Assembly: GCF_019145435.1 (NCBI RefSeq) | Contig: NZ_JAHSTS010000003.1 | Coordinates: 496,001-560,000, forward strand | Source: Pseudomonas ekonensis | GTDB lineage: Bacteria > Pseudomonadota > Gammaproteobacteria > Pseudomonadales > Pseudomonadaceae | Length of the DNA stretch: 64,000 bases | Reading direction: 5' to 3' | Part shown: positions 9,947 to 19,032 of the stretch, piece after piece | Position numbering within the stretch: the first letter of the stretch is position 1 | Layout of the letters: each line of letters starts with the position of its first letter | The notes under the pieces: model-generated | The model's database searches: none | The model's input: only the letters and a program-made list of their open reading frames with translations | What the model was told of the DNA's origin: nothing | Position numbers and translations under genes: made by a program

Positions 9947-10047
9947 CGACCCTGCTCTCGTTGAAATGAGGCGTAAGTCTAAAGACCGGTGGGGTCAGCG
10001 GCAAGCAACCGTCGGGCCTGATTTCACCCGGTCGAAACGGTGGTGCA

Positions 10048-10116
10048 TCGATCGCGGGCAGGCTCGCTCGCACAAGGGAACGGGAGCCCCTGTAGCAGCG
10101 AGCCTGCCTGGGATGA
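10048..10116. repeat. REPIN-like inverted pair upstream of metX
   Basis: An ATCGCGGGCAGGCTCGCTCG unit at about 10049-10073 faces a diverged inverse copy (TGTAGCAGCGAGCCTGCC...) at 10091-10116. It occupies most of the gap between yggU and metX, both leftward. The second arm has several mismatches, so it is likely an older copy. Confidence 0.75.
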
Positions 10117-10127
10117 AGATGGCACGC

Positions 10128-10424
10128 TCAGCCTGCCGGACGCACCAGCCCCGGCAAGTCGGGCAACGTCTTGGGCGAGCGCACCCGAACCCGCTTCTGC
10201 CGGTTCAGCTCGCCGGAGACCAGGCTGACCTGGCTCTTGGAGACCCCGAACGCCTTGGCCAGGAACCCCATCAGGTACGCATTGGCCTTGCCTTCGACCG
10301 GCGGCGCGGTCAGGCGGATCTTCAGGCGGTCGCCGTGCAGCCCGGCGAAATCATCGCTGCGGGCCGCAGGTTGCAAGTGGCACTCCAGGATCAGGTCGTC
10401 GCCGTCCCAGCGGAACCAGGCCAT
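10128..10424 (-). CDS. yggU: DUF167 (YggU) family protein
   Basis: This 98-residue protein starts MAWFRWDGDDLILECHLQP and contains the family segment LKIRLTAPPVEGKANAYL. Function is unknown. It follows yggT with a 1-bp overlap (TGATG), the conserved yggS-proC-yggT-yggU order. The larger open frame that includes it runs back through yggT in another frame and is not real. Confidence 0.9.
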   Translation of the reverse strand: MAWFRWDGDDLILECHLQPAARSDDFAGLHGDRLKIRLTAPPVEGKANAYLMGFLAKAFGVSKSQVSLVSGELNRQKRVRVRSPKTLPDLPGLVRPAG

Positions 10425-11011
10425 CAGATCAGGCCGAACAGTTCCCGCGGCATCAGGGCGTAGTAGGCCAGGCGCGGGATCAGCCAGCTCTGCAGCAGTT
10501 GCAGGACGATGAAGGCGAAGATCGGCGAGATGTCCAGGCCGCCCAGGTTCGGCACCAGGCGGCGGAACGGCGCGAGCACCGGCTCGGTGATCTGCTGCAC
10601 CAGTTCGGCGCCGGGGTTGTGGCTGCCCGGCGCGACCCAGGACAGCACCACGCTGATGATCATGGCCCAGAACAGGATCTTCAGGAACAGCGCGAAGATG
10701 CCGATCAGCGCCCACGGCGCCAGGAACAGCACATCGACCTTGTAGCCGCTGAGCAGCAGGATCACGGCGAACAGCAGCATCTGCACCACGAGGGCCAGCA
10801 CCAGCGACGACATGTCCAGGCCGAACAGGCTCGGAATGAACCGGCGCAGCGGCTTGAGCAGCGGTTGGGTGGCCTTGACCACGAACTGGCAAAGCGGGTT
10901 GTAGAAGTTCGCCCGCACCAGTTGCAGGATGAAGCGCATCAGGACGACCAGCAGGTACAGGCTGCCCAGGGTCTGGATCACGAAAATGGCAGCGTCGTTG
11001 AGTCCAAGCAT
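10424..11011 (-). CDS. yggT: YggT family membrane protein
   Basis: The protein is 195 residues and contains two copies of the YGGT domain, each with two membrane spans. The first starts near residue 6 and the second near residue 100; PLLKPLRRFIPSLFGLDMS and PVLAPFRRLVPNLGGLDIS mark the repeated core. The family is implicated in osmotic or ionic stress and envelope organisation. It lies 24 bp after proC. Confidence 0.92.
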   Translation of the reverse strand: MLGLNDAAIFVIQTLGSLYLLVVLMRFILQLVRANFYNPLCQFVVKATQPLLKPLRRFIPSLFGLDMSSLVLALVVQMLLFAVILLLSGYKVDVLFLAPWALIGIFALFLKILFWAMIISVVLSWVAPGSHNPGAELVQQITEPVLAPFRRLVPNLGGLDISPIFAFIVLQLLQSWLIPRLAYYALMPRELFGLI

Positions 11012-11035
11012 TGTTGATTCCTTATGAAGTGCTGA

Positions 11036-11854
11036 TCAGCGGCCCAGTTGCTCGGCCATTTCGGCCGAACGGTGCGCGGCGGCGCCGAGGGCCTTTTCCA
11101 CCAGGGCTTCGAAGCCGTCGGCCTGGAACGATTTGATGGCGGCTTCGGTGGTGCCGGCCGGCGAGGTCACGCGGCGGCGCAGTTCGGCGGCGTCGACGTC
11201 GCTGGACACGGCCATGTGCGCGGCGCCCAGGGCGGTCTGCAGGGTCAGGCGCTCGGCGGTTTCCTTCGGCAGGCCGAGCTTGACGCCGGCGGCGGTCATG
11301 GCTTCGATCAGCAGGAAGAAATAGGCCGGGCCTGAGCCGGACACGGCGGTGACGGCGTCCAGCTGCTGCTCCTGCTCCAGCCACAGGGCGATGCCCACGG
11401 CGGACAGCAGTTCCTCGGCCTGCCGGCGCTGCGCGGCGCTGACGGCAGCGGTGGCGTACAGGCCGCTCACGCCCTGGCGCAGCAGCGCCGGGGTGTTGGG
11501 CATGCAGCGCACGATCGGCTGCTCGCCGAGCCAGGCGGTCATGCTGGCGCAGGTGATGCCGGCGGCGATGGACACCACCAGCTGGTTCGGCTTGAGGCTC
11601 GGGCGGATCGCTTCGCACACGGCTTTCATGGCCTGGGGCTTGACCGCCAGCACCACCACGTCGGCGCCGTCGATGGCCTGGGCGTTGTCGGCGAAGGTCT
11701 CGATGCCGTGTTCGGCGCCGACCCGGGCGCGGGTCTCTGCGCCCGGATCGCTGGCGCGGATCCGCGCCGCTTCCAGACCCTTGGCCCGCAGGCCGCCGAT
11801 CAGGCTGGCCGCCATGTTGCCGGCACCGATAAAGGCAATGCGTGTATCGCTCAT
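11036..11854 (-). CDS. proC: Pyrroline-5-carboxylate reductase ProC
   Basis: This is a 272-residue reductase. The N-terminal Rossmann motif AFIGAGNMAASLIGGL binds NAD(P)H. The C-terminal signature AVSGSGPAYFFLLIEAM is typical of the substrate-binding helix bundle. It catalyses the last step of proline synthesis. The start lies 9 bp after the yggS stop. Confidence 0.97.
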   Translation of the reverse strand: MSDTRIAFIGAGNMAASLIGGLRAKGLEAARIRASDPGAETRARVGAEHGIETFADNAQAIDGADVVVLAVKPQAMKAVCEAIRPSLKPNQLVVSIAAGITCASMTAWLGEQPIVRCMPNTPALLRQGVSGLYATAAVSAAQRRQAEELLSAVGIALWLEQEQQLDAVTAVSGSGPAYFFLLIEAMTAAGVKLGLPKETAERLTLQTALGAAHMAVSSDVDAAELRRRVTSPAGTTEAAIKSFQADGFEALVEKALGAAAHRSAEMAEQLGR

Positions 11855-11863
11855 GTCAGGTCC

Positions 11864-12556
11864 TTATTGAGAAATGTGGCCGTAGTCGCGGGCGCCGAAC
11901 AGGGCGGTGCCGATACGGACCCAGGTGGCGCCCTGGGCGATGGCCGACTCGAGGTCGTGGCTCATGCCCATGGAAAGGGTGTCGAGGGGCAGGTCGAGGC
12001 TGGCCTGCAAGCGCTGCACGGCGGCGAAGGCGGCGTCCTGGGCGTCCCGGTCCTCGGTCGGCTCGGGAATCGCCATCAGCCCGCGCAGCTTCAGGCGCGG
12101 CAACTGGCTGATGGCCTGCGCCAGGGCGGGCAGGTCGGCCGGGGCGCAGCCGGACTTGCTGGCTTCGCCGCTGACGTTGACCTGGATGCAGATGTTCAGC
12201 GGCGGCAGGTCGGCCGGGCGCTGCTCGGACAGGCGTTGGGCGATTTTCAGGCGGTCCACGGAGTGCACCCAGGCGAAATGCTCGGCGATCGAGCGGGTCT
12301 TGTTCGACTGAATGGGGCCGATGAAGTGCCAGATCAAGGGCAGGTCGGCCAGTTCCTGCTGCTTGCCCAGGGCTTCTTGCAGGTAGTTCTCGCCGAAGTC
12401 CCGCAAGCCGGCGGCATAGGCGTCGCGCAGGGCCTGGGCGGGTTTGGTCTTGCTCACGGCCAGCAGCCGGACGCTGTCTTCGGCGCGCCCGGCGGCCTGG
12501 ATCGCGGCCTGGATGCGCGATCCGACGTGGAAAATGTTGTCTGCTATCGTGGACAT
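11864..12556 (-). CDS. yggS: PLP homeostasis protein (YggS/PLPBP)
   Basis: The protein is 230 residues from the ATG at 12556. Lys36 in LLAVSKTKPAQ is the PLP-binding lysine. HFIGPIQSNKTR and a C-terminal LSMGMSHDLESAI motif match the family. It binds PLP without a known catalytic activity and helps buffer free PLP. It heads the leftward run and is divergent from pilT across 56 bp. Confidence 0.95.
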   Translation of the reverse strand: MSTIADNIFHVGSRIQAAIQAAGRAEDSVRLLAVSKTKPAQALRDAYAAGLRDFGENYLQEALGKQQELADLPLIWHFIGPIQSNKTRSIAEHFAWVHSVDRLKIAQRLSEQRPADLPPLNICIQVNVSGEASKSGCAPADLPALAQAISQLPRLKLRGLMAIPEPTEDRDAQDAAFAAVQRLQASLDLPLDTLSMGMSHDLESAIAQGATWVRIGTALFGARDYGHISQ

Positions 12557-12612
12557 CAAGAGGCGCCGGCGGTCTGAGGGTTCGCGGCATTCTACTGGAA
12601 TTGGGGGACGCT

Positions 12613-13647
12613 ATGGATATCACCGAACTGCTGGCCTTCAGCGCCAAACAGGGCGCTTCCGACCTGCACCTGTCGGCCGGCCTGCCGCCGATGATCCGCG
12701 TGGACGGCGACGTGCGGCGGATCAATCTGCCGGCGCTGGACCACAAGCAGGTGCACGAGCTGATCTACGACATCATGAACGACACCCAGCGGGTGGACTT
12801 CGAGAAACATCTGGAAACTGACTTCTCCTTCGAAGTGCCGGGCGTCGCGCGGTTCCGGGTCAATGCCTTCAACCAGAACCGGGGTGCCGGCGCGGTGTTC
12901 CGCACCATCCCGTCCAAGGTGCTGACCATGGAGGACCTGGCCATGGGCGACGTGTTCCGCAAGATCACCGACGCCCCGCGCGGCCTGGTGCTGGTGACGG
13001 GGCCCACCGGTTCAGGCAAGTCCACCACGCTGGCGGCGATGATCGACTACCTCAACACCCACCGCCACCATCACATCCTGACCATCGAAGATCCCATCGA
13101 GTTCGTCCACGAATCGCGCAAATGCCTGATCAATCAGCGCGAAGTCCATCGCGATACCCGCAGTTTCGCCACGGCCCTGCGTTCGGCGCTGCGTGAAGAC
13201 CCGGACGTGATCCTGGTGGGCGAGATGCGCGACCTGGAAACCATCCGCCTGGCGCTGACCGCCGCCGAGACCGGCCACCTGGTGTTCGGCACCCTGCACA
13301 CCACTTCGGCGGCGAAGACCATCGACCGGGTGGTGGACGTGTTCCCCGGCGACGAGAAATCGATGGTGCGCTCGATGCTGTCCGAGTCGTTGCTGGCGGT
13401 GGTGTCGCAGACGCTGATCAAGAAGATCGGTGGCGGGCGGGTGGCGGCCCACGAGATCATGCTCGGCACCTCGGCGATCCGTAACCTGATCCGCGAGGAC
13501 AAGGTGGCGCAGATGTATTCGGCGATCCAGACCGGCGGGTCGCTGGGGATGCAGACCCTGGACATGTGCCTGAAGGAGTTGGTGACCAAGGGGTTGATCA
13601 GTCGCGAGCATGCGCGGGAGAAGGCGCGCACGCCGGACAATTTCTGA
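12613..13647 (+). CDS. pilT: Type IV pilus retraction ATPase PilT
   Basis: The protein is 344 residues, the P. aeruginosa length. The Walker A GPTGSGKST includes Lys136. The Asp and His boxes and the Walker B near residue 200 (DPDVILVGEMRD) are intact, and the C-terminal AIRNLIRE motif is specific to PilT. It powers pilus depolymerisation and hence twitching. The ATG at 12613 is used instead of an upstream TTG. The usual partner pilU does not follow; the next gene is on the other strand. Confidence 0.97.
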   Translation: MDITELLAFSAKQGASDLHLSAGLPPMIRVDGDVRRINLPALDHKQVHELIYDIMNDTQRVDFEKHLETDFSFEVPGVARFRVNAFNQNRGAGAVFRTIPSKVLTMEDLAMGDVFRKITDAPRGLVLVTGPTGSGKSTTLAAMIDYLNTHRHHHILTIEDPIEFVHESRKCLINQREVHRDTRSFATALRSALREDPDVILVGEMRDLETIRLALTAAETGHLVFGTLHTTSAAKTIDRVVDVFPGDEKSMVRSMLSESLLAVVSQTLIKKIGGGRVAAHEIMLGTSAIRNLIREDKVAQMYSAIQTGGSLGMQTLDMCLKELVTKGLISREHAREKARTPDNF

Positions 13648-13656
13648 GGGGCGGTG

Positions 13657-13686
13657 TGTGGTGAGGGAGCAGGCTCCCTCACCACA
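13657..13686. repeat. Palindromic REP hairpin between pilT and the NlpC/P60 gene
   Basis: A perfect 14-bp stem with a 2-nt loop (arms TGTGGTGAGGGAGC and its complement) lies between two convergent stops. It belongs to the same GAGGGAGC repeat type seen at 14996, 38666 and 58361. It may act as a bidirectional transcript end, although it lacks a U tract. Confidence 0.85.
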
Positions 13687-13690
13687 GGGC

Positions 13691-14308
13691 TCAGCGCTGG
13701 ACGACGCGCATTTGCTTGGGTTCTTTGGGCAGTACGCGTTTGGCGACCACGTAGTGCTGTTCCCAGTACGGCTTGTTCAGCGTGTCGATGCTCACGGCCT
13801 TGCCGCGGCGCGGGGCGTGGATGAAGCGGTCGTTGCCCAGGTAGATGGCGACGTGGTTGACCCGGCGGCTCTTGATGTTGAAGAAGATCAGGTCGCCCGG
13901 CTTCAGGTCCTTGCGCTCGACCTTCTCGCCATGGCCGCTGGCCATTGCGTTGGAGGTGCGGGGCAGGTCGAAGGTGGCGTCGTTGAACGCGTACTTCACC
14001 AGGCCGCTGCAGTCGAAGCCCTTGCTCGGGCTGCTGCCGCCCCAGCGGTACGGCGTGCCGAGGACGTTCACCGCGCGGCTCAGGACGTTGCTGCTTTCCT
14101 TGTTCGCCATCGGCGGCACGACCTTGCTGTGGCCGTTGCTGCTGAGCGTGGTGTGCTTGCTCTGCTTGCCCTTGTTCGACGGAGCAGACGCATGGGATTT
14201 GGGGGTGTAGCCGTTGACGTTGGGAAGTCGTTGCTCACGGTTGGTGGCGTGGGCGGCCAGTGGCATCAGTAGGCAAATGGTCAGCCATGTCTTGAAAAAT
14301 GGACGCAT
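13691..14308 (-). CDS. NlpC/P60 family cell-wall peptidase, secreted
   Basis: The product is 205 residues from ATG 14308, with a signal peptide ending near residue 21 (LMPLAAHA). A low-complexity linker covers about residues 30-70. The C-terminal NlpC/P60 domain has Cys100 in GFDCSGLV, His152 in RVNHVAIYLG and a further His164 in FIHAPR, a complete cysteine-peptidase set. Such enzymes cut peptide stems of peptidoglycan. An upstream ATG at 14416 is in frame but would place a non-signal extension before the signal peptide. Confidence 0.9.
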   Translation of the reverse strand: MRPFFKTWLTICLLMPLAAHATNREQRLPNVNGYTPKSHASAPSNKGKQSKHTTLSSNGHSKVVPPMANKESSNVLSRAVNVLGTPYRWGGSSPSKGFDCSGLVKYAFNDATFDLPRTSNAMASGHGEKVERKDLKPGDLIFFNIKSRRVNHVAIYLGNDRFIHAPRRGKAVSIDTLNKPYWEQHYVVAKRVLPKEPKQMRVVQR

Positions 14309-14556
14309 TAGGCAGGGCTCTTGTGTGTTAGCGCGCAACTTTATAACAGCTTTTTTGTCCCTTCCGAGGCCGTTGGTCGATTCGAACAGGGGGCAACGGA
14401 ACCAAACAAGCGGCAAATGGACGCCATTGTCGGACAGAAGTCAGGTGCTATAAGGCTTTGACGGGGAACACGGTAGCATTTGCCGTACGTCGGCTACCTG
14501 TAAAAAAGTCACAAAGAATTAAAGAATATTTATCTATTGCGTGAATCGAGGTCTTC

Positions 14557-14988
14557 ATGAACCGCTATCAACCGCCTGGTGCGAACCAGGACACCCACAG
14601 CAAAGTGATCGGCTATCTGCTGTGGATTTTCGGCTTCACCGGCGCCCACCGCTTCTATTACGGCAAGCCCGTGACCGGGACGATCTGGTTCTTCACCTTC
14701 GGCCTGCTCGGCATCGGCTGGCTGATCGACGTGTTCCTGATCCCGGCGATGGACCGCGAGGCCGACCTGCGTTTCACCGCCGGCCCCATCGAATACAACG
14801 TGGCGTGGATCCTGCTGACGTTCCTCGGGGTGTTCGGCGTGCACCGCATGTACCAGGGCAAGTGGATCAGCGGATTGCTGTACCTGCTGACCGGCGGGCT
14901 GTTCTTCGTCGGGGTGCTGTATGACTTCTGGACGCTGAACGATCAGGTTTCGCTGCGTAACCAGCAAAACCGCAGCGCGTTCCAGTGA
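14557..14988 (+). CDS. Double TM2-domain membrane protein
   Basis: This 143-residue protein consists of two TM2 modules: GYLLWIFGFTGAHRFYYG with its paired helix (about residues 19-60), then WILLTFLGVFGVHRMYQGK (about 88-130). Each has the family GxHRFY/M signature followed by a second membrane helix. Single TM2 proteins are common; a tandem pair is less so. Function is unknown. It is divergent from the NlpC/P60 gene across an AT-rich 248-bp gap. Confidence 0.85.
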   Translation: MNRYQPPGANQDTHSKVIGYLLWIFGFTGAHRFYYGKPVTGTIWFFTFGLLGIGWLIDVFLIPAMDREADLRFTAGPIEYNVAWILLTFLGVFGVHRMYQGKWISGLLYLLTGGLFFVGVLYDFWTLNDQVSLRNQQNRSAFQ

Positions 14989-14995
14989 AGCGAAT

Positions 14996-15025
14996 GGCGG
15001 CGAGGGAGCAAGCTCCCTCGCCGCC
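14996..15025. repeat. Palindromic REP hairpin between the TM2 gene and pyrC'
   Basis: A perfect 14-bp stem (GGCGGCGAGGGAGC arms) with an AA loop begins 8 bp after the TM2 stop and ends 3 bp before the convergent pyrC' stop. It is the same repeat type as 13657-13686. Confidence 0.87.
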
Positions 15026-15028
15026 GGG

Positions 15029-16300
15029 TTACGCCTGGTGGCTGACCCGGCCGTCCACCAGGGTGTAGCGCACCACGCCCGGCAGGCTGTGGCCGATGAA
15101 CGGGCAGTTCTCGCCCTTCGACAGCCAGGCCTCGCCGGCCACGGTCGACGCCTTCGGATCGAACAGCACGATGTCCGCCGCGCCGCCCACCTCAAGTTTG
15201 CCCGCCGGCAGGCGCAGGGCCTCGGCAGGGCCGGCGCTCAGGCGCGCCAGCAGGGTCGGCAGGTCCAGCAGACCGTCCTCCACCAACGTCATCGCCAGCG
15301 GCAGCAACAGCTCGACGCTGCTGATGCCCGGTTCGGTGGCGCCGAACGGCGCCAGTTTGGCGTCGCGCTCGTGGGGCTGGTGATGGCTGGAGATCGCCGT
15401 GACCACGCCGGACTTCACCGCTTCGCGCAGGCCGTCGCGGTCGGCGCGGGTGCGCAGCGGCGGCTGGACGTGATAGAGGCTGCTGAAGTCGATCAGCGCC
15501 TCGTCGGTGAGGATCAGCTGATACAGCGCCACATCCGCCGTGACCTTCAGGCCGCGGGCCTGGGCCTGGGCGATCAGCGCCACGCCCCGGGCGCTGGTGA
15601 GCTGGCTGAAGTGCGCGCGCACGCCGGTCTGCTCCACCAGCAGCAGGTCCCGGGCCAGGGCCACGGTCTCGGCGGTCTCCGGGATGCCCGGCAGGCCGAG
15701 GAAACTGGCGGTGGCGCCTTCGTGGGCCAGGCCGCCGTCGGCCAGGTCGTGGTCCTGGGAGTTGAAGATCACCGTCAGGTCGAAGGTCGCGGCGTAGTCC
15801 AGCGCCCGGCACAGGGTGCGGGTGTTGCCGAAGCTCTTGAGGCCGTTGCCGAACGCCACGCAGCCGGCGTCGCGCAGGGCCGCCAGTTCGGCCAGTTGTT
15901 CGCCGTCCAGGCCTTTGCTCAGGGCGCCGATGGGGAACACCTTGGTGTTGCCGGCCTCGCGGGCGCGGTCGAGGATCAGTTCGGCCACGGCGGAGGTGTC
16001 GAGCACCGGTCTGGTCTTCGGCGGGCAGCACAGGCTGGTCACGCCGCCGGCCGCCGCCGCGCGGGTTTCGCTGGCGATGGTGCCTTTGCGGCTGTAGCCC
16101 GGCTCGCGCAGGGCGACGTTGAGGTCCACCAGCCCCGGAGCGGCCACCAGGCCTTGGGCGTCGATGGTTTCCACGGCGGCGAACCCCGCCGGCGCGGCGC
16201 CGAGGGCGACGATCTTGCAGGCTTCGACGTGAATGTCGGTGACGCGGTCCAGGCCGCTGGCCGGGTCGATGACGCGTGCGCCGAGAATGCTGAGCTTCAC
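15029..16300 (-). CDS. pyrC': PyrC', non-catalytic dihydroorotase homologue (ATCase partner)
   Basis: The protein has 423 residues from the GTG at 16300, which overlaps the pyrB stop (GTGA). It aligns with dihydroorotases, but the metal-binding HxH is replaced: the expected DxHVHLREPG reads [10 protein letters not shown]. Pseudomonads carry such an inactive homologue that holds the PyrB dodecamer together, while active dihydroorotase is encoded elsewhere. The missing ligands are seen directly; the structural role comes from published work on P. putida PyrB-PyrC'. Confidence 0.93.
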   Translation of the reverse strand: MKLSILGARVIDPASGLDRVTDIHVEACKIVALGAAPAGFAAVETIDAQGLVAAPGLVDLNVALREPGYSRKGTIASETRAAAAGGVTSLCCPPKTRPVLDTSAVAELILDRAREAGNTKVFPIGALSKGLDGEQLAELAALRDAGCVAFGNGLKSFGNTRTLCRALDYAATFDLTVIFNSQDHDLADGGLAHEGATASFLGLPGIPETAETVALARDLLLVEQTGVRAHFSQLTSARGVALIAQAQARGLKVTADVALYQLILTDEALIDFSSLYHVQPPLRTRADRDGLREAVKSGVVTAISSHHQPHERDAKLAPFGATEPGISSVELLLPLAMTLVEDGLLDLPTLLARLSAGPAEALRLPAGKLEVGGAADIVLFDPKASTVAGEAWLSKGENCPFIGHSLPGVVRYTLVDGRVSHQA

Positions 16301-17301
16301 TGGGCGTTCTCCTGCTCGAATTGGCGCTGGGCGGTCTGTCCGCTCATGGCCATGGACAGCACGGCCATGCGGATCGCGATGCCGTAGGTGACTTGGTTGA
16401 GGATGACCGAGTGCGGGCCGTCGGCCACCGCCGACTCGATCTCCACCCCGCGGTTGATCGGTCCGGGGTGCATGACGATGCAGTCGGGCTTGGCCCCGGC
16501 CAGGCGCGCGGTGGTCAGGCCGAACAGGCGGTAGAACTCGCCCTCGCTCGGCAGTAGGCCGCCGGTCATGCGCTCGCGCTGCAGGCGCAGCATGATCACC
16601 ACGTCGACGTCCTTCAGGCCTTGGGCCATGTCGGTGTAGACCTTCACGCCGTACTGCTCGATGCCGATCGGCAGCAGGGTCTTGGGCGCGATCACGCGGA
16701 TGTCCCGGCAGCCGAGGGTCTTGAGGGCGAGCATGTTCGAGCGCGCCACCCGCGAGTGCAGGATGTCGCCGACGATGGCCACCGAGAGGTTCTCGAAGCT
16801 GCCCTTGTGCCGGCGGATGGTCAGCATGTCGAGCATGCCCTGGGTCGGGTGGGCGTGGCGGCCGTCGCCGCCGTTGATGATCGCCACCTGCGGGCAGACG
16901 TGCTCGGCGATGAAGTGCGCGGCGCCGGAGTCGCCGTGGCGCACGACGAACATGTCGGCGGCCATGGCCTCCAGGTTGCGCAGGGTGTCGAGCAGGGTTT
17001 CGCCCTTGCTGGCCGACGAGGTCGACACGTTCAGGGTGATCACGTCCGCCGACAGCCGCTGGGCCGCCAGTTCGAAGGTGGTGCGGGTGCGGGTGGAGTT
17101 TTCGAAGAACACGTTGCACACGGTCTTGCCGCGCAGCAGCGGGACTTTCTTCACCGCCCGGGCGCCGACTTCGAGGAACGAGTCGGCGGTGTCGAGGATT
17201 TCCGTCAGCAGCTCGCGGCGCAGGCCGTCGAGCGAGAGGAAGTGGCGCAGCTGGCCCTGGTCATTGAGCTGCAGCGGGCGCTTGGTGTCTAGAGGCGTCA
17301 T
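16297..17301 (-). CDS. pyrB: Aspartate carbamoyltransferase catalytic chain PyrB
   Basis: The protein is 334 residues from ATG 17301, the Pseudomonas length. [13 protein letters not shown] is the carbamoyl-phosphate site, and [12 protein letters not shown] and [11 protein letters not shown] are further conserved. It makes N-carbamoyl-aspartate in pyrimidine synthesis. It is longer than the E. coli chain at the N-terminus, as expected for the PyrB-PyrC' class, where nucleotides bind the PyrB N-terminus. There is a 27-bp gap from pyrR and a 4-bp overlap with pyrC'. Confidence 0.96.
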   Translation of the reverse strand: MTPLDTKRPLQLNDQGQLRHFLSLDGLRRELLTEILDTADSFLEVGARAVKKVPLLRGKTVCNVFFENSTRTRTTFELAAQRLSADVITLNVSTSSASKGETLLDTLRNLEAMAADMFVVRHGDSGAAHFIAEHVCPQVAIINGGDGRHAHPTQGMLDMLTIRRHKGSFENLSVAIVGDILHSRVARSNMLALKTLGCRDIRVIAPKTLLPIGIEQYGVKVYTDMAQGLKDVDVVIMLRLQRERMTGGLLPSEGEFYRLFGLTTARLAGAKPDCIVMHPGPINRGVEIESAVADGPHSVILNQVTYGIAIRMAVLSMAMSGQTAQRQFEQENAQ

Positions 17302-17328
17302 CGCGAAGGGGACTCTCAATAGGGCGGA

Positions 17329-17832
17329 TTAAAAGGCAAGGTCTTGCAGTTCGAGGTTCAGCTCGGGGCCGGACAGCTTGACCCGCTCGTGGGCGGCCAG
17401 CTTCAGCGTGGCGCCGACCACGTTCGGGCGGATCGGCAGCTCGCCGGCGTCCAGGTCCAGCAGGCAGACCAGGGTCACGCTGGCCGGGCGGCCGTAGTCG
17501 AACAGTTCGTTCATGGCGGCGCGGATGGTGCGCCCGCTCATCAGCACGTCGTCGATCAGCACCAGGTGCTGGCCTTCGATCTCGAAGGGCAGGGCCGAGG
17601 GGCGCACCTGCGGGTGCAGGCCGTTCTGGCTGAAGTCGTCGCGGTAGAAGGAGACGTCCAGGGTGCCGAGCGGCGCATCGCTGCCCAGTTCCTTGAGCAG
17701 GGCCTGGGCGACCCAGACGCCGCCGGTGCGGATGCCGATGAAACGCGGCTCGCCGATGCCGCGCGCGTCCAGGTGCGCCTTGAGGCGGGTCGCCATCTGG
17801 CTGATCAGATCGGCGGGATTGGGCAGGCTCAT
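17329..17832 (-). CDS. pyrR: PyrR, bifunctional pyrimidine regulator/uracil phosphoribosyltransferase
   Basis: This 167-residue phosphoribosyltransferase has the PRPP loop [17 protein letters not shown]. PyrR proteins bind pyr mRNA in Gram-positives; in Pseudomonas the protein precedes pyrB and is linked to pyr regulation, with weaker evidence for RNA binding. An 81-bp gap separates it from ruvX. I see no clear anti-terminator in the leader. Confidence 0.93.
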   Translation of the reverse strand: MSLPNPADLISQMATRLKAHLDARGIGEPRFIGIRTGGVWVAQALLKELGSDAPLGTLDVSFYRDDFSQNGLHPQVRPSALPFEIEGQHLVLIDDVLMSGRTIRAAMNELFDYGRPASVTLVCLLDLDAGELPIRPNVVGATLKLAAHERVKLSGPELNLELQDLAF

Positions 17833-17913
17833 GGTTGCTCCTTCTCGGGGGCGGGCCGGCGCGTGTGGACGGCGGCCCGGGTCGTAGCCAAAAGAAAAGC
17901 GCCGAAGCGCTTG

Positions 17914-18351
17914 TCAGGATTCAAACAATGCGGTGTTTTCGTCGAGCCAGCCCTGCAGCAGCAGGGCGGCGGCGATGGCGTCCACCGGGTTGTCGCGGTA
18001 GCTGCCCTTCTGACCGCCGCGGGCCATGCGCTCGCCCTTGGCCTCGAAGGTGGTCAGGCGTTCGTCGTGGGTATAGAAGGGCAGGTTGTAGCGGCCGTTG
18101 AGGCGGCGGCCGAACTTCTCGGCGCGCTCGCACATCTCGCTGGGCGTGCCGTCCATGTTCAGCGGCAGGCCGACCACCACGGCGTCGGGTTTCCATTCCT
18201 TGATCAGGGCCTCGACCTGGTTCCAGTCGGGCACCCCGTTCTGCGCCCTCAGGGTGCACAGCTCGCGGGCCTGGCCGGTGATGACCTGGCCGACCGCCAC
18301 GCCGATCGAGCGGGTGCCGTAGTCGAAGCCGAGGATAAGGCGCAAAGCCAT
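17914..18351 (-). CDS. ruvX: RuvX/YqgF, RNase H-fold 16S rRNA processing nuclease
   Basis: The protein is 145 residues. ILGFDYGTRSIGVAVG is the first RNase H-fold motif with the catalytic Asp, VVGLPLNMDGT is next, and the C-terminal Asp lies in DNPVDAIAAALLL. It is implicated in 16S 5'-end maturation. Its start overlaps the algH stop by 1 bp, the conserved yqgE-yqgF pair. Confidence 0.95.
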   Translation of the reverse strand: MALRLILGFDYGTRSIGVAVGQVITGQARELCTLRAQNGVPDWNQVEALIKEWKPDAVVVGLPLNMDGTPSEMCERAEKFGRRLNGRYNLPFYTHDERLTTFEAKGERMARGGQKGSYRDNPVDAIAAALLLQGWLDENTALFES

Positions 18352-18923
18352 CAGGCGTGCCCCGCCTGGCTGGTCAACAGGCTCAGGTTGATGCCCAGGT
18401 GCTTGGCGGCGGCTTCCAGGCGCAGGTCGCTGCGGGTGTTGAACAGGACGTCGGCGTCGTACGGGCAGGTCAGCCAGGCGTTGTCGGCCAGTTCGGCCTC
18501 AAGCTGCCCCGCTTCCCAGCCGGCGTAGCCCAGGGTGATCAGGCTCTGTTGCGGGCCGACGCCGTCGGCGATGGCGAACAGCACGTCCTGGGAGGTGGAC
18601 AGCGCCAGGTGGCCGTCCAGCTCGACCGTGGCCTGGAAGGTCTGGCCCGCCGGGTGCAGGACGAAGCCGCGGTCGGTCTGCACCGGGCCGCCGATGTAGA
18701 TCGGCACGTGCTGGCAGCGCGCCGGCGGCTCGATGTCCGGACGCAACTGCTCCAGGATGTCGGCCAGGTTCAGCTCCTGCGGTCGGTTCACCACCAGCCC
18801 CATGGCGCCATTGGCCGTGTGCTCGACGATGTAGGTCAAGGTGTGGGCAAAGTTGGGGTCGGCCATGTGCGGCATGGCGATCAGGAAGTGATGCTTGAGG
18901 TAGCTGGGGCTGACGTTTTTCAT
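18351..18923 (-). CDS. algH: AlgH (YqgE family) protein
   Basis: This 190-residue protein starts MKNVSPSYLKHHFLIAMPHM and contains GAMGLVVNRPQELNL and YAGWEAGQLEAEL, the YqgE/AlgH family signatures. Originally linked to alginate production in P. aeruginosa, its molecular role is unresolved. The ATG at 18923 is chosen over the open upstream frame because it is the family start. Confidence 0.94.
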   Translation of the reverse strand: MKNVSPSYLKHHFLIAMPHMADPNFAHTLTYIVEHTANGAMGLVVNRPQELNLADILEQLRPDIEPPARCQHVPIYIGGPVQTDRGFVLHPAGQTFQATVELDGHLALSTSQDVLFAIADGVGPQQSLITLGYAGWEAGQLEAELADNAWLTCPYDADVLFNTRSDLRLEAAAKHLGINLSLLTSQAGHA

Positions 18924-19032
18924 GTGCGCTAGTGTGGCGGTCAAGGGGCGAACTGACAAGCCGGGGATGCATATCCCCGGTGGCGATGACGCTTGCTTGC
19001 GCCCGGCTGCGCAGCGGCCGTGAAGCCCACGG

